64,000 nt of DNA, taken from contig NZ_RWGU01000039.1 in NCBI RefSeq assembly GCF_003944755.1, positions 37,181 through 101,180 of the forward strand, in the 5' to 3' direction. The translations under genes and the position numbers were made by a program. Below, one piece after another: positions 28,955 through 40,920 of this stretch. Source of the DNA: Rhodovulum robiginosum (lineage in GTDB: Bacteria; Pseudomonadota; Alphaproteobacteria; Rhodobacterales; Rhodobacteraceae). Each line of letters starts with the position of its first letter. Within the stretch, counting starts at the first letter, position 1. The notes under the pieces were generated by a model. That model was not told the DNA's origin and made no database searches. It saw only the letters and a program-made list of their open reading frames with translations.

Positions 28955-30127
28955 TCAGATCACCACAACATCCAGCGGCGGGAAGCCGTTGAAGCCCACC
29001 GAGGCGTAGCTCGACGTGTAGGCGCCGCAGTTGCGGATCAGGATCCGGTCGCCCGCGATCAGGCCCAGAGGCAACTGCACCGGCCGCTTTTCGTAAAGCA
29101 CGTCGGCGCTGTCGCAGGTGGGGCCGGCCAGGATGCAGGGGCCCGTCGGCTCGTGATCGCGCCCGGTGACGAACTGGTAGCGGATCGCCTCGTCCATGGT
29201 CTCGGCCAGCCCCGAGAACTTGCCGATGTCGAGATAGACCCAGCGGTGCGTGTCCATGTCCGATTTCTGCGACACCAGCATCACCTCGGCGGCGATCATG
29301 CCCGCTTCGGCCACCAGGCCCCGACCCGGCTCGGCCATCACGCGGGGCACGTCGCCGAAGCGCGCGCGCACCTCGTGCATCACCTGCACGGCGTAATCGG
29401 TCGGGTGCTCGACCTCTTCGCCGTAAAACGCCGGGAAGCCGCCGCCGATGTTGAGCAGGTCGAGCTCGAAGCCCGCCGCGCGGGCGGCGTGCCAGACCTC
29501 GGCGATCTGGTCGAGCGTGGCGCGCCACATGGAGGCGCGGCGGGTCTGGCTGCCGACGTGGAACGACAGGCCCACGGGGGCGAGGCCCAGCGCGCCGGCG
29601 CGGGCCATCAGCGGCTGCACCTTCTCGGGCGCGCAGCCGAACTTGCGGCTGAGCGGCCAGTCGGCCTCGGACGCGGTGACGATCACGCGGATATAGACCT
29701 CTGCCCCAGGGGCGTGTTCGGCGATCTTGTCGAGCTCTTCCTCGGCGTCGGCCGCAAAGAGCGTGAGACCCGCGTGATGGGCGAACGCGATGTCGGAGGC
29801 CCGCTTGACGGTATTGCCGAAGGAAATCGTGTGCGGCGCGGCGCCGAGGCCCAGGCAAAGCTCGATCTCGGGGCGCGAGGCGGCGTCGAAATGGCTGCCG
29901 AGCGCGATCAGCCGCTCGATGATTGCCCGCTCGGGGTTGGCCTTGACCGCGTAATGGATCGCCGCCCGGCCCAGCCCGGCGCGCAGCGCATGGAACCGGT
30001 CGGCCACGGCCTCGGGGTCGATGACCAGCGTGGGACGGTCGAACGCGGTTTCCGCGATGAAGGCCTCGATGCGCGAGGCGGGAGCGACAGAAGGTCGTCC
30101 GACGAAGCCGGTGAGCGTAGCGTTCAT
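28955..30127 (-). CDS. PLP-dependent type III ornithine/lysine decarboxylase
   Basis: The 390-aa alanine-racemase-fold decarboxylase has the PLP lysine Lys62 in HYAVKANPE, the SFHVGSQ, LNIGGGFP and EPGRGLVAEAG blocks, and the catalytic cysteine (about residue 338) in GPTCDSADVL. These mark the eukaryotic-type ornithine decarboxylase branch. It makes putrescine and possibly cadaverine, so it supplies polyamines. Two candidate starts exist; the ATG at 30125-30127 is preferred because GGAG lies six bases before it, whereas it abuts the alternative ATG at 30133. It faces the lactate dehydrogenase gene across a 326-bp divergent region. Confidence 0.9.
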   Translation of the reverse strand: MNATLTGFVGRPSVAPASRIEAFIAETAFDRPTLVIDPEAVADRFHALRAGLGRAAIHYAVKANPERAIIERLIALGSHFDAASRPEIELCLGLGAAPHTISFGNTVKRASDIAFAHHAGLTLFAADAEEELDKIAEHAPGAEVYIRVIVTASEADWPLSRKFGCAPEKVQPLMARAGALGLAPVGLSFHVGSQTRRASMWRATLDQIAEVWHAARAAGFELDLLNIGGGFPAFYGEEVEHPTDYAVQVMHEVRARFGDVPRVMAEPGRGLVAEAGMIAAEVMLVSQKSDMDTHRWVYLDIGKFSGLAETMDEAIRYQFVTGRDHEPTGPCILAGPTCDSADVLYEKRPVQLPLGLIAGDRILIRNCGAYTSSYASVGFNGFPPLDVVVI

Positions 30128-31386
<1,259 letters not shown>

Positions 31387-31431
31387 CGGCGGGGGGGATG
31401 GCCGGGACCACCGGTCCGCTTCCACGTTGGT

Positions 31432-32850
31432 TCACGTCGCGCGATTGGTGGCGTCGAGCGCCCGCGCGACCTCGGCGATGAAATCCTCGCCGCGGCGTTC
31501 GAAATTGTCGTACTGGTCGAAGCTCGCCGCCGCGGGGGCCAGAAGCACGGTATCGCCAGGCTGGGCCTCGGCCGCGGCGCGGGCGACGGCCGTCGCCATT
31601 GCGGTGCAGACCTCGTGCGGCGTGTCGCCCAGATGCAGGGCGAAGCCTGCGGCCTCGCGCCCGATCACATAGGCCTTGGCGACGTTGCCCAGATGCGGCG
31701 CCAGCGCGCCCAGCCCGCCCTCTTTCTCCAGCCCGCCACAGATCCAGCGGATGCGGGAAAAGGCGGCGAGCGCCCGGGCGGCGCTGTCGGCATTGGTGGC
31801 CTTGCTGTCGTTGACGAAGCGCACGCCGCCCGCTTCGGCCACCAGTTGGCTGCGATGCGGCAGACCCTGGAAGCTGGTGAGCCCTTTCTCGATCACCTTG
31901 GGAGCAAGCCCGAGGCAGCGCGCGGCGGCATAGGCGGCGCAGGCGTTCTGGTGGTTATGCGCGCCGGGCAGGCCGGGCATGGCGCGCAAATCGAGGCTGG
32001 CGACCTGGCGGCCCTTGCGCCATTCCGCGAGAAACCCCTTCCTTGCGAAGACCGACCAGCCGGGCCCCGAGAGCTTTCCGGCCGCCGAGATGCGGATCAG
32101 GCGGTCGTCTGCGGGCGCCTCGGCCATCTGGTTGGCGAGGTACCGCCCCTCGTCCTCGTCGACGCCGATGATCGCGCGATCCGGCCCGCCCTCGACGAAG
32201 AGCCGGCGCTTGGCTGCGAAATAGCCCCCCAGCCCGCCATGCCGGTCGAGATGGTCGGGCGAGAGGTTGGTGAAGACGGCGATGTCGGGGGTCAGCGCAC
32301 GGGCGAGGTCGGTCTGGTAGCTCGACAGCTCCAGCACCACCACGCCGCCCTCTCCCGGCGGGTCGATATCCAGCACGCCGCGGCCGATATTGCCGGCCAG
32401 TTGGCTGGCGCGCCCGGCCTCGGTCAGCAGGTGGTGGATCAGCGCGGCGGTGGTCGACTTGCCGTTCGAGCCGGTGACCGCGATGACCTTGGGCGGGGTG
32501 TCGTAGATGTCCCAGTCGCCGGTGGCGAGCGAGCGGAAGAAGAGGCCGATATCGTTGTCGACGGGCACGCCGGCGGCCCAGGCGGCGGCGACCACGCGGT
32601 TGGGCGCGGGGTAAAGGTGCGGGATGCCGGGGCTGAGGATGAGCGCGGCGCAGCCCTGCAGCGCGCCCTGGCGGGTCAGGTCGACGGGCGCGAAGCCCTC
32701 GGCCGCGGCCTTGTCGCGCGCGGCCTCTCCGTCATCCCAGGGCAGCACCTCGGCCCCGCCCGCGCGCAACGCCCGCGCGGCCGACATCCCCGACCGGCCC
32801 AGCCCCAGAACGGCGACCCTTTCGCCCTCGTATCCCCGAACGGCGATCAA
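31432..32850 (-). CDS. murD: UDP-N-acetylmuramoyl-L-alanine--D-glutamate ligase MurD
   Basis: The 472-aa Mur ligase adds D-Glu. It has [16 protein letters not shown] at the N-terminus, P-loop [25 protein letters not shown], and [12 protein letters not shown] near the end. The conserved alphaproteobacterial beginning [16 protein letters not shown] corresponds to a TTG codon at 32848-32850, which overlaps the stop of the 108-aa gene as TTGA; the coupling supports this rare start. Any upstream ATG/GTG would intrude deep into that gene. Confidence 0.94.
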   Translation of the reverse strand: MIAVRGYEGERVAVLGLGRSGMSAARALRAGGAEVLPWDDGEAARDKAAAEGFAPVDLTRQGALQGCAALILSPGIPHLYPAPNRVVAAAWAAGVPVDNDIGLFFRSLATGDWDIYDTPPKVIAVTGSNGKSTTAALIHHLLTEAGRASQLAGNIGRGVLDIDPPGEGGVVVLELSSYQTDLARALTPDIAVFTNLSPDHLDRHGGLGGYFAAKRRLFVEGGPDRAIIGVDEDEGRYLANQMAEAPADDRLIRISAAGKLSGPGWSVFARKGFLAEWRKGRQVASLDLRAMPGLPGAHNHQNACAAYAAARCLGLAPKVIEKGLTSFQGLPHRSQLVAEAGGVRFVNDSKATNADSAARALAAFSRIRWICGGLEKEGGLGALAPHLGNVAKAYVIGREAAGFALHLGDTPHEVCTAMATAVARAAAEAQPGDTVLLAPAAASFDQYDNFERRGEDFIAEVARALDATNRAT

Positions 32851-33173
32851 ACGAGGGTATGCCAGCCCACCATCAGCGGCGGCAGCAGGATCACCGCCAG
32901 CGCGAAGAGGAAGCCGACGGTGCGATTGCCGCCCAGCCACATCACCGCGCCGCGCAGCACGGGTGCGGCGATCACAGCGGCCACCGCGATGGGGAAGATC
33001 GTGGTGAAGATCGGCTCGCACTGGCCGGGCTGGGCGAAGGTGCGTTCGCAATAGGGCACCACCTGGTCTGCGAACAGGACGAACACCATCAGCAGGTAGG
33101 CAAAGAACGCCACCAACGAATAGGGGATCATCCCGTCGAAGACACGCCGGTTTTCCGTGATCAGGTCTTGCAT
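32847..33173 (-). CDS. 108-aa membrane protein between mraY and murD
   Basis: The product has three hydrophobic segments (about 19-36, 57-75, 84-103) and short charged ends. No family is recognised. The ATG has a strong GGAAGGAG ribosome site and its stop overlaps the TTG start of murD. It is 34 bp after mraY. Its fixed place suggests an envelope role, perhaps as an accessory of MraY or MurD, but nothing in the sequence proves it. Two cysteines (PYCERTF, GQCEPIF) lie in the loop between helices 1 and 2. Confidence 0.78.
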   Translation of the reverse strand: MQDLITENRRVFDGMIPYSLVAFFAYLLMVFVLFADQVVPYCERTFAQPGQCEPIFTTIFPIAVAAVIAAPVLRGAVMWLGGNRTVGFLFALAVILLPPLMVGWHTLV

Positions 33174-33207
33174 GTGTCTCTCTCCTTCCGAGCCACCGTC
33201 CGCCGGT

Positions 33208-34293
33208 TCAGCGGACTTTCAGGGTGGCCAGACCGATAAGCGCCAGCACAAGGCTGATGATCCAGAAGCGGATCACGATCTGCGGCTCGGCCCAGCCCTT
33301 CTTCTCGAAATGATGGTGTATCGGAGCCATCAGGAACACGCGCCTTTTTGTCATCTTAAAATAGGCGACCTGGATGATGACCGAAAGCGCCTCGACCACG
33401 AAGAGACCGCCGACGATGGCCAGCACGATTTCGTGCTTGGTGACAACCGCGATCGCGCCCAGCGCGCCGCCCAGCGCCAGCGACCCCGTGTCGCCCATGA
33501 AGACGGCCGCGGGCGGTGCATTGTACCACAGAAAGCCCAGGCCACCGCCGATCAGCCCTGCCGAAAAGATCAGCAACTCGCCCGTGCCCGGCACGTGATG
33601 CACGTCGAGATACTCGGTAAAGTCGGTGCGCCCCACCACATAGGCGATTACCCCCAGCGTGCCGGCCGCGATCATCACCGGCATGATCGCCAGCCCGTCC
33701 AGCCCGTCGGTCAGGTTGACCGCGTTGGCCGCGCCCACGATCACCAGCATGGCGAAGGGCACGAAGATGAACCCCAGATGGACCAGCGTGTCCTTGAACA
33801 CCGGCAGCGCCAGCTGAAAACTGAGCGCCTCGGGATGGACCAGCGCGGCGGCAAGCCCCGCGACGGCCGATATCGCAAGGCCCAGCCCCATGCGCACCTT
33901 GCCCGGCACGCCCTTGACGTTGTTCTTCGATACCTTGGCGTAGTCGTCGGCAAAGCCGATGGCGCCGAAGGCGACCGTCACGAAAAGCACGATCCAGATA
34001 TAGGGGTTGTCGAGCCGGGCGCAGAGCAGCGTGGAAAAGATCAGCGCCGAGAGGATCAGCAAACCGCCCATGGTGGGCGTACCGGCCTTGGCGAAATGGC
34101 CCTGCGGGCCGTCATCGCGGATCGGCTGGCCCTTTTTCTGACGCTTGCGCAACAGGTTGATCAGCGGCCGCCCGAAGAGAAAACCGAAGACCAGCGCGGC
34201 GAAGAACGCCGTGCCGGCCCGGAAGGTGATGTAGCGGAACAGGTTGAACACGCCGCCACCCTCGGAAAAAACCTCGTAGAGCCAGTAAAGCAT
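33208..34293 (-). CDS. mraY: phospho-MurNAc-pentapeptide transferase MraY
   Basis: The 361-aa integral membrane enzyme forms lipid I from undecaprenyl phosphate and UDP-MurNAc-pentapeptide. About ten membrane helices are seen. Catalytic blocks are [10 protein letters not shown] (Asp pair), [25 protein letters not shown] and [12 protein letters not shown]. The N-terminal GTPTMGG loop is present. It lies 11 bp after murF on the same strand. Confidence 0.97.
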   Translation of the reverse strand: MLYWLYEVFSEGGGVFNLFRYITFRAGTAFFAALVFGFLFGRPLINLLRKRQKKGQPIRDDGPQGHFAKAGTPTMGGLLILSALIFSTLLCARLDNPYIWIVLFVTVAFGAIGFADDYAKVSKNNVKGVPGKVRMGLGLAISAVAGLAAALVHPEALSFQLALPVFKDTLVHLGFIFVPFAMLVIVGAANAVNLTDGLDGLAIMPVMIAAGTLGVIAYVVGRTDFTEYLDVHHVPGTGELLIFSAGLIGGGLGFLWYNAPPAAVFMGDTGSLALGGALGAIAVVTKHEIVLAIVGGLFVVEALSVIIQVAYFKMTKRRVFLMAPIHHHFEKKGWAEPQIVIRFWIISLVLALIGLATLKVR

Positions 34294-34304
34294 GCACTCA
34301 AACC

Positions 34305-35741
34305 TCAGGAGTCGACCGGCACGACTTGTGCCAATTTGCGGATCGCGTCAACCGCCACAGAGACGCGGCTGCCCTTGGACCCCTTGACGAGCACCACGTC
34401 GCCGGCATCGACCAGCGCATGCACCCGCGCGGCCAGCGCGTCGGCCTCGGGCACCCAGATGCCGCGCTGGCGCAGCGGCAGCGCCTCGTAAAGGCCGCGC
34501 ATCAGCGGACCCACGCAATGGACGGTGTCGACCTTGGCCATCGTCGGCAGTTCGGACAGGGCGCGGTGCATCGCCGCCTCATCCTCGCCCAGCTCCAGCA
34601 TGTCGCCCAGGATCGCGATGCGCCGGCCGTGGGCGACGCGGCCGATATCGTGCCGGGGCTCGGCCGCGGCGAGCACCTCCAGCGCGGCGGCCATCGAGGC
34701 GGGGTTGGCGTTGAACGCGTCGTCGATGAGATCGACCGCCAGCCCGTCCTCGACGATGTCGAGCTGGATACGCTCGCGTGCGCCGCGGCCAACGGGCGGC
34801 GACCATTGGGCAAGGTCGCAGGCGGCCACCGCGCCGTCGATGCCCAGCGCGTCGGCCACCGCCAGAACGCCCAGCGCATTGGCCGCGAAATGGCGCCCCG
34901 GCGCGCGGATCTTGAACAGGATCGGCGCGCCGCGCGCCTGCGCCTGCACCACCGTCGCGGAGTCGCCGAGCCGCACGTCCACGAGGCGGAAATCGCTGTC
35001 TTCGCGCGCCCCGAAGCAGATGCAGCGCGCGCCGGCACTGCGCGCCGCAGTGGCCAGGATCGGCGTTACGTCGAGATCGTTGTCGTAGACGGCCACGCCA
35101 TGCTCGACCAGCCCGCCGAAGATCGCTGCCTTTTCGCGGGCGATGTCAGCGATGCTGTCGAAGGCGGCCAGATGCGCCGCCGTGACCGTGGTGACCAGCG
35201 CCACATGGGGGCGGGCCAGCGCGGTCAGCGGCGCGATCTCGCCCGGCGCGTTCATGCCGATCTCGACCACGGCGAAGGCCGCGTCGCGCGGCAGCCGCGC
35301 CAGCGTCAGCGGGACGCCCCAATGGTTGTTGAAGCTCGCCTCGGCGGCATGGGTCGGCCCCTGCCCCGACAGCACCGCGCGCAGCATCTCCTTGGTCGAG
35401 GTCTTGCCGACCGATCCGGTCACGGCCACCACCCGCGCGGCGCTGCGCGCCCGCCCGGCCCGGCCGAGCGCGGCCAGCCCCTTCAGCACGTCGGGCACCA
35501 TCAAGAGCGGCGCACGGGACCCGACCCCGGTCGGCACGCGCGAGACCATTGCCGCCGCGGCGCCCTTGTCCAGGGCGTCGGCCACGAAATCGTGCCCGTC
35601 GCGGCGGTCGGTCAGTGCAACGAACAAGTCGCCGGGTTGCAGGCTGCGCGTGTCGATCGACACGCCGGTGGCCTGAAAGCGCCGGGTCGCGCGGCCGCCG
35701 GTCGCGCGCGCCGCCTCGGCCCCGGTCCAAAGCGCGCTCAT
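34305..35741 (-). CDS. murF: UDP-MurNAc-tripeptide--D-Ala-D-Ala ligase MurF
   Basis: The 478-aa Mur ligase adds D-Ala-D-Ala, the Ddl product. The N-terminal domain has [16 protein letters not shown], the P-loop is [15 protein letters not shown], followed by [14 protein letters not shown] and [23 protein letters not shown] and ILGDMLELG are MurF-specific. The ATG overlaps the murE stop by four bases. Confidence 0.96.
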   Translation of the reverse strand: MSALWTGAEAARATGGRATRRFQATGVSIDTRSLQPGDLFVALTDRRDGHDFVADALDKGAAAAMVSRVPTGVGSRAPLLMVPDVLKGLAALGRAGRARSAARVVAVTGSVGKTSTKEMLRAVLSGQGPTHAAEASFNNHWGVPLTLARLPRDAAFAVVEIGMNAPGEIAPLTALARPHVALVTTVTAAHLAAFDSIADIAREKAAIFGGLVEHGVAVYDNDLDVTPILATAARSAGARCICFGAREDSDFRLVDVRLGDSATVVQAQARGAPILFKIRAPGRHFAANALGVLAVADALGIDGAVAACDLAQWSPPVGRGARERIQLDIVEDGLAVDLIDDAFNANPASMAAALEVLAAAEPRHDIGRVAHGRRIAILGDMLELGEDEAAMHRALSELPTMAKVDTVHCVGPLMRGLYEALPLRQRGIWVPEADALAARVHALVDAGDVVLVKGSKGSRVSVAVDAIRKLAQVVPVDS

Positions 35742-37225
35742 GTCATGTGCCCGTCGAGGGCGGCCACCGCCACGCTCGCCTGTTCGACATCGTCGAAGGG
35801 GAACACCGTCTCGCCCACCACCTGCCCGGTCTCGTGCCCCTTGCCGGCGATCAGCAGCGCATCGCCCTGATCCAGCGCATCGACGCCTCTCAGGATCGCC
35901 TCGGCCCGGTCGCCGACCTCGTGCGCCCCGGCGCAGCCTTGCAGTATTTCTGCACGGATCGCCGCGGGATCCTCGGATCTCGGGTTATCGTCTGTCACAT
36001 ATGCAACATCGGCGTGTTCGGCCGCCGCTTGCCCCATCAGCGGCCGCTTGGTTCGGTCGCGGTCGCCGCCGGCGCCGAAGACGACGACCAGCCGGCCCAT
36101 CACATGCGGCCTCAGCGCCTTCAGCGCGGTGGCCAGCGCATCGGGCGTGTGGGCGTAATCGACGAAGACCGCCGCGCCGCTATCGCGCCGCGCGGCCAGT
36201 TGCATCCGCCCCGGCACCGTTTCCAGCCCGCCGAGCGTGTCAAAGACCTGCGCGGGCTCGTCGCCGCAGGCGATGGCCAGCCCCGCCGCCACAAGCACGT
36301 TCTCGGCCTGAAAGCCCCCGATGAGATCGAGCCGCGCCTGCCGCGGCCGGCCCTGCCAGGAAAAGCGCAACTCTTGCCCGGTGGCGTCGAACCGCTGATC
36401 CAGCAGGCGCAACTCGGCCTCCTCGCAGCGCCCGACGCCCAGCACGTCCAGCCCCCGCGCCTCGGCGCGCTCTTTCAGCGCCACGCCCCTCGGGTCGTCA
36501 ATGTTCAGAACGGCGGTGCCGTCGTCCGACAGCACCCGCTCGAAGAGCCCTGCCTTGGCGGCGAAGTAGGCCTCGAAATCGGCGTGGTAATCCAGGTGGT
36601 CCTGGGTGAAATTGGTGAACCCCGCCGCGGCCAGGTGCACCCCGTCGAGGCGCCGCTGGGCCAGGCCGTGGCTGGAGGCCTCCATCGCTGCATGGCTGAT
36701 GCCCGCCTCGGCCATCTCGGCCAGCAGGCGGTGCAGGGTGACGGGCTCGGGCGTGGTATGCGAGAGCGGCGCGGTAAAGGCCCCGTGCACCCCAGTGGTC
36801 CCCAGATTGGCCGCCTCGTGGCCAAGCGCGGCCCAGATTTGTCGCGTAAAACTGGCCACCGATGTCTTGCCGTTCGTGCCGGTGACGGCGACCATCGTCG
36901 CTGGCTGCGCCCCGAACCAGAGCGCGGCGGCAAAGGCCAGCGCCTGGCGCGGGTCCTCGGCGATGACCAGCGCGGCGCCGCTGGCGGCGATCTCGGCCCG
37001 GGCGATGCGCGCGCCCTCGGCATCGGTCAGCACGGCGCGCGCGCCCATCCTGAGCGCGTATTGGATGAATTCGCCCCCATGCACCCGCGTGCCCGGCAAC
37101 GCGGCGAAAAGATGCCCCGGCCTGACCTCGCGGCTGTCGACCGACAGCCCGGTGATGCGCGCCTCGCGCCCGCCCTGGGCGTGCAGGCCGAGCGCCGAAA
37201 GTGTGGTCTCCGTCCGCTCTGCCAT
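35738..37225 (-). CDS. murE: UDP-MurNAc-L-Ala-D-Glu--meso-DAP ligase MurE
   Basis: The 495-aa Mur ligase adds the third residue of the stem peptide. The P-loop is TGTNGKT (115-121), the carbamylated-lysine region and NFTQDHLDYHADFE follow, and VTDDNPRSEDP carries the DNPR signature that selects meso-diaminopimelate. It starts 17 bp after ftsI and overlaps murF by ATGA. Confidence 0.97.
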   Translation of the reverse strand: MAERTETTLSALGLHAQGGREARITGLSVDSREVRPGHLFAALPGTRVHGGEFIQYALRMGARAVLTDAEGARIARAEIAASGAALVIAEDPRQALAFAAALWFGAQPATMVAVTGTNGKTSVASFTRQIWAALGHEAANLGTTGVHGAFTAPLSHTTPEPVTLHRLLAEMAEAGISHAAMEASSHGLAQRRLDGVHLAAAGFTNFTQDHLDYHADFEAYFAAKAGLFERVLSDDGTAVLNIDDPRGVALKERAEARGLDVLGVGRCEEAELRLLDQRFDATGQELRFSWQGRPRQARLDLIGGFQAENVLVAAGLAIACGDEPAQVFDTLGGLETVPGRMQLAARRDSGAAVFVDYAHTPDALATALKALRPHVMGRLVVVFGAGGDRDRTKRPLMGQAAAEHADVAYVTDDNPRSEDPAAIRAEILQGCAGAHEVGDRAEAILRGVDALDQGDALLIAGKGHETGQVVGETVFPFDDVEQASVAVAALDGHMT

Positions 37226-37242
37226 GGCCCGCCCCGATATGC

Positions 37243-39024
37243 CTAGTTCGACGTCAGTGTTACCCCAAGCCCCGCCCCCGGTTCAATCTCGGGTCTGAGC
37301 CCGAGCAGCGGCGCCGCGCGGCGGATGATCTCGGCGGCCACGGGCACGGCCGTCCAGCCCGCCGTACGCCGCGGCTCTGACCCGGAGGTTTCTTCGGGTT
37401 CGTCGAGGGTTACGATCAATACGTAACGCGGCGCATGAGCCGGGAAAACGCTGGCGAACGTGGCGATCACCTTGTCCTTGTAATAGCCGCCCCTGGGCTT
37501 GGGCTTGTCCGCGGTGCCGGTCTTGCCGCCGACGGCATAACCCGGAACCTCGCCGAAACTGGCCGTGCCGCGCTGGACCACCTGGCGCAACATCGAGCGC
37601 AGCACCTGCGAGGTCCGCTCGGAGATCACGCGCTCGCCCGCCTGGGGCGGCGCACCGGCCAGAAGCGTCGGCCGCACCCGCGTGCCGCCATTCAGCACCG
37701 TGGCATAGGCCGCGGCCAGGTGCAGGGGGCTGGCCGACAGGCCGTGACCGTAAGAGATCGTCATCGTCGAGATTTCAGACCAGTTTTTCGGCAACAGCGG
37801 CTGCGCGCCCGGCGCCTCGACCAACTCGACGGGGGTAGCCTCCAGAAACCCCAGACTATCCAGGAATTCGCGCTGCCTCTTCGCACCGATTTCGACGGCC
37901 ACCCGCGCCGTGCCGATATTCGAGCTTTTGACGATCACATCTGTCAGCGACAGCTCGGGCCCGTAATTGTGAAAATCGCGGATACGGTAGCGGCCCCAGG
38001 TCAGCGGGCCCTTGGTGTCGATCATCGTCTGCGGGTTGGCGAGGCCCAGGTCCAGCGCCTGCGCCGCGGCGAAGATCTTGAAGGTCGAGCCCAGTTCGTA
38101 CACCCCCTGCACCGCGCGGTTGAAGAGCGGGCTGTCGCCGGCATCGCCCGAAGTCAGCGGGCGGGGCCGTTCGTTGGGGTCGAAATCGGGCAGCGAGACG
38201 AGGCTGATCAGCTCGCCGGTCCGCACATCCATCAGCACCGCCGCCGCGCCCTTGGCGTTCATCAGCTTCATGCCGCCTTGCAGCACCCGCTCGACCGCCG
38301 CCTGCACCGTGAGGTCGAGCGAAAGGCGCAGCGGCGCGCCGCCATTGGCGGGGTCGCGGAGATAGCCGTCAAACGCCTTTTCCACCCCGGCGGTGCCGAT
38401 CACCTCGGCCGCCTGCACGCCTTCGCGGCCAAAGCTCGCGCCGCCCAGAACATGGGCTGCAAGCGTGCCATTGGGGTAAAGCCGCATCTCGCGCGGGCCG
38501 AACAAGAGGCCCGGGTCGCCGATATCGTGGACAAGCTGCTTTTGCTCGGGGCTGATCTTTTTCTTCAGCCACAGGAACTTGCGCTTGCCGGTGAATTGCG
38601 CCAGCAGCTCTTCCTCGTCGAGGTCGGGGAAGATCTCGGCCAGGTCGCGCGCGGCGCGCGCCTTGTCGATCATGATCGGCGGCTGGGCGTAAAGCGAATG
38701 GGTGGCCAGGTTGGTCGCCAGGACACGGCCGTTGCGGTCGGTGATGTCGGCCCGCTGCGCCAGGATCGCGGCACCGGGTGCGGCGGCGCGGGGTTCGGAC
38801 GGCTCCGAAGCCGCCAGAAGACCCATCCGCGCGCCCACCACGGTGAAGGCACAAAAGAACATCACCCCGAGGACGAAAAGCCGCCCCTCGGCCCGGGCGC
38901 GGGCGCGGTCGCGCATCTGTTCGTGGCGCAGGCGCAGGTTTTCGCGCTCAATGGCGTCGGGGTTCTCGCCCCGGGCGCGGGCCTCGAGGATGCGGGCGAG
39001 CGGGCGCAGCGGGGTGCGGATCAT
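37243..39024 (-). CDS. ftsI: septal peptidoglycan transpeptidase FtsI (PBP3)
   Basis: The 593-aa class B penicillin-binding protein cross-links septal murein. A cytoplasmic N-terminus with one membrane helix (about 48-70) precedes a PBP dimerisation domain and a transpeptidase domain with active-site STFK (Ser313), SSN (367-369) and KTG (501-503). The start MIRTPLRPLARIL overlaps the ftsL stop by four bases. The long upstream extension of the frame lies within ftsL and is rejected. Confidence 0.96.
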   Translation of the reverse strand: MIRTPLRPLARILEARARGENPDAIERENLRLRHEQMRDRARARAEGRLFVLGVMFFCAFTVVGARMGLLAASEPSEPRAAAPGAAILAQRADITDRNGRVLATNLATHSLYAQPPIMIDKARAARDLAEIFPDLDEEELLAQFTGKRKFLWLKKKISPEQKQLVHDIGDPGLLFGPREMRLYPNGTLAAHVLGGASFGREGVQAAEVIGTAGVEKAFDGYLRDPANGGAPLRLSLDLTVQAAVERVLQGGMKLMNAKGAAAVLMDVRTGELISLVSLPDFDPNERPRPLTSGDAGDSPLFNRAVQGVYELGSTFKIFAAAQALDLGLANPQTMIDTKGPLTWGRYRIRDFHNYGPELSLTDVIVKSSNIGTARVAVEIGAKRQREFLDSLGFLEATPVELVEAPGAQPLLPKNWSEISTMTISYGHGLSASPLHLAAAYATVLNGGTRVRPTLLAGAPPQAGERVISERTSQVLRSMLRQVVQRGTASFGEVPGYAVGGKTGTADKPKPRGGYYKDKVIATFASVFPAHAPRYVLIVTLDEPEETSGSEPRRTAGWTAVPVAAEIIRRAAPLLGLRPEIEPGAGLGVTLTSN

Positions 39025-39371
39025 TCGCGTTCCTCCTCCAGCAGGCCGACCACGTCGACCACCCGCGTCACCGCCGGCATTTCGGGCAGAGGATAGGCGA
39101 CCTGTTCGATCAGGCCGAACTGATCTGGGCGCAGCGGCAGCAGGCCCAGGCGGTCGAAATTGAGCTCCGCCAGCTCGCGCAGCCGCTCGGGCCGGTTGAG
39201 ATAGGCCCATTCGGCCTTGAGCACGTTCAGCTCTTCGCGCATCGCGCCGATGTCGCCGTTCAGCCGCTCGGCCTCGGCCAGCGCCTGCTGTGTGCGGTAG
39301 TTTTCGCGATAGGCCCAGAAGGCGAGGCCCATCACGGCGAGGGCGGACAGGATGTAAAAGAGGCTGCGCAT
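39021..39371 (-). CDS. ftsL: cell division protein FtsL
   Basis: The 116-aa bitopic protein has a single N-terminal membrane helix (about 4-20) followed by a coiled-coil stretch (TQQALAEAERLNGDIGAMRE) and the NRPERLRELAELNFDRLGL block seen in alphaproteobacterial FtsL. It pairs with FtsB and FtsQ to activate FtsWI. Identification relies on position between rsmH and ftsI plus topology, since FtsL is weakly conserved. It overlaps rsmH by one base and ftsI by four. Confidence 0.88.
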   Translation of the reverse strand: MRSLFYILSALAVMGLAFWAYRENYRTQQALAEAERLNGDIGAMREELNVLKAEWAYLNRPERLRELAELNFDRLGLLPLRPDQFGLIEQVAYPLPEMPAVTRVVDVVGLLEEERE

Positions 39372-40375
39372 CAGCGTGTCTCTCCGGTCATGATCGCGGG
39401 CAGGCCAAGTGCTGCGTGGTCGGACGGCCCGGCGGGAGCATCGGTGCGTTCGGCGACCCTCAGCTTGGCCGAGCGGGCGCGGGGGTTGGCGGCCAGTTCG
39501 GCCTCGTCGGCGGCGATGGCGCGCTTGGCCAGCAGGCGAAAACGCGGCTCTTCGGCCTTGGGCTCGGGCGCGTAGCGGCTGGTGCCGCCGCCCAGCCCTG
39601 CGCGCTGCTGCAAGAAGCGCTTCACGATCCGGTCCTCGATCGAGTGGAAGCTGACCACCGCCAGCTTGCCGCCGGGTTTGAGCGCGCGTTCGGCGGCCTC
39701 AAGGCCTGCCACCAACTCGCCCAGCTCGTCGTTGACCGCGATGCGCAGCGCCTGGAAACTGCGGGTGGCGGGGTGCGCCTGGCCCGGCTTGGGGTGAGGC
39801 AGACAGCCGGCGATGACGGTGGCCAGTTGCCCGGTCGTGACGATGGGCGTTGTCGCGCGCGCCTTGACGATTGCCCGGGCGATGCGGCGCGAGGCGCGCT
39901 CTTCGCCGAAATGATACAGGATGTCGGCCAGCGCCTCTTCGCTTTCGCCGTTCACCAGATCCGCCGCCGACGGCCCGCTGGCCCCCATGCGCATGTCCAG
40001 CGGGCCGTCGCGCGTGAAGGAAAAACCGCGCTCGGCCTGGTCGAGCTGCATCGACGACACCCCCAGGTCGAGCACCACGCCGTCAAGCGGCGCATCGCCA
40101 TAGCTGTCGAGCTGCGAGAACGTGCCCTCGACCAGGGTCAGCCTGTCGCCGTACTCGGCCGCCCAGCTTTCGGCCAGCCGGAACACGCTGGGGTCACGGT
40201 CGATGCCGATCACGCGCTCGGCCCCGGCCTCCAGCAGGCCGCGGGCATAGCCGCCGGCACCGAACGTGCCGTCGAGCCAGAGCCCCGAGACGGGCGATAT
40301 CGCCTCCAGCAGAGGGCGCAGCAAGACAGGGATATGCGGGGCGTTGTCGGGCGTGGATGAAGCCGCTTTCGCCAT
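39371..40375 (-). CDS. rsmH: 16S rRNA (cytosine(1402)-N(4))-methyltransferase RsmH
   Basis: The 334-aa enzyme (formerly MraW) methylates N4 of C1402 in the ribosomal P site using SAM. It has [13 protein letters not shown], the SAM motif [36 protein letters not shown] and the C-terminal [16 protein letters not shown]. It starts three bases after mraZ, the universal dcw order. Confidence 0.97.
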   Translation of the reverse strand: MAKAASSTPDNAPHIPVLLRPLLEAISPVSGLWLDGTFGAGGYARGLLEAGAERVIGIDRDPSVFRLAESWAAEYGDRLTLVEGTFSQLDSYGDAPLDGVVLDLGVSSMQLDQAERGFSFTRDGPLDMRMGASGPSAADLVNGESEEALADILYHFGEERASRRIARAIVKARATTPIVTTGQLATVIAGCLPHPKPGQAHPATRSFQALRIAVNDELGELVAGLEAAERALKPGGKLAVVSFHSIEDRIVKRFLQQRAGLGGGTSRYAPEPKAEEPRFRLLAKRAIAADEAELAANPRARSAKLRVAERTDAPAGPSDHAALGLPAIMTGETR

Positions 40376-40378
40376 CCC

Positions 40379-40882
40379 TCAGTCCCCTCCGCCGGCGTCG
40401 AGCAGCGAGAGCGGGTCGAAATCGTCGGGCTGAGCTTCGAGCCAGGCCTCGGTCTTGGCCACTTCCTCGGTCTCGTAGGTGTCGGGGTTCCAGACCTGGA
40501 ACGTGTCGCCCGAGGCGATGAAGAACGCCTCGGAATCGAGCCCGACCTTGTCGCGCAGCTTTTGCGGCAGCACGAGCCGGCCGTCATTGTCCACCTCGGT
40601 GGGAAAGGACTGGCCGTGGAACAGCCGTTCCAGCATCCGCCGCTCGATCGAGCCGCGGGGCATCCTGGCGATCTTGGCGTCGACCTCGTCGATCGCCTCG
40701 ATGGTGTAGCATTCCAGGAATTTCCGGCGGTGGTCGCCGTAGACGATCACCAGTTGCGGGCGCAGACCGTCGGTCCAGTCCGGGTCGGAGGCTTCGAGCA
40801 CACGGCGGAAATGAGCCGGGATCGAGACCCTGCCCTTCGCGTCCACCTTGTGCCGGCCTTCGCCGCGGAACCTGCGCGCCAC
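40379..40882 (-). CDS. mraZ: transcriptional regulator MraZ
   Basis: The 167-aa DNA-binding protein has two AbrB-like half domains, each with a DxxxR-type turn (VDAKGRVSIP near residue 13 and VDNDGRLVLPQ near residue 97). In other bacteria MraZ represses its own dcw operon by binding direct repeats. The start is GTG at 40880-40882 with AGGAG ten bases upstream. Its 5' leader carries a strong hairpin ending 38 bases before this start, and candidate binding repeats lie further upstream. It is the first gene of the cluster. Confidence 0.95.
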   Translation of the reverse strand: MARRFRGEGRHKVDAKGRVSIPAHFRRVLEASDPDWTDGLRPQLVIVYGDHRRKFLECYTIEAIDEVDAKIARMPRGSIERRMLERLFHGQSFPTEVDNDGRLVLPQKLRDKVGLDSEAFFIASGDTFQVWNPDTYETEEVAKTEAWLEAQPDDFDPLSLLDAGGGD

Positions 40883-40920
40883 TGCCCTGACGCTCCTCTA
40901 TATCGCCCCCCGTTCATAGG

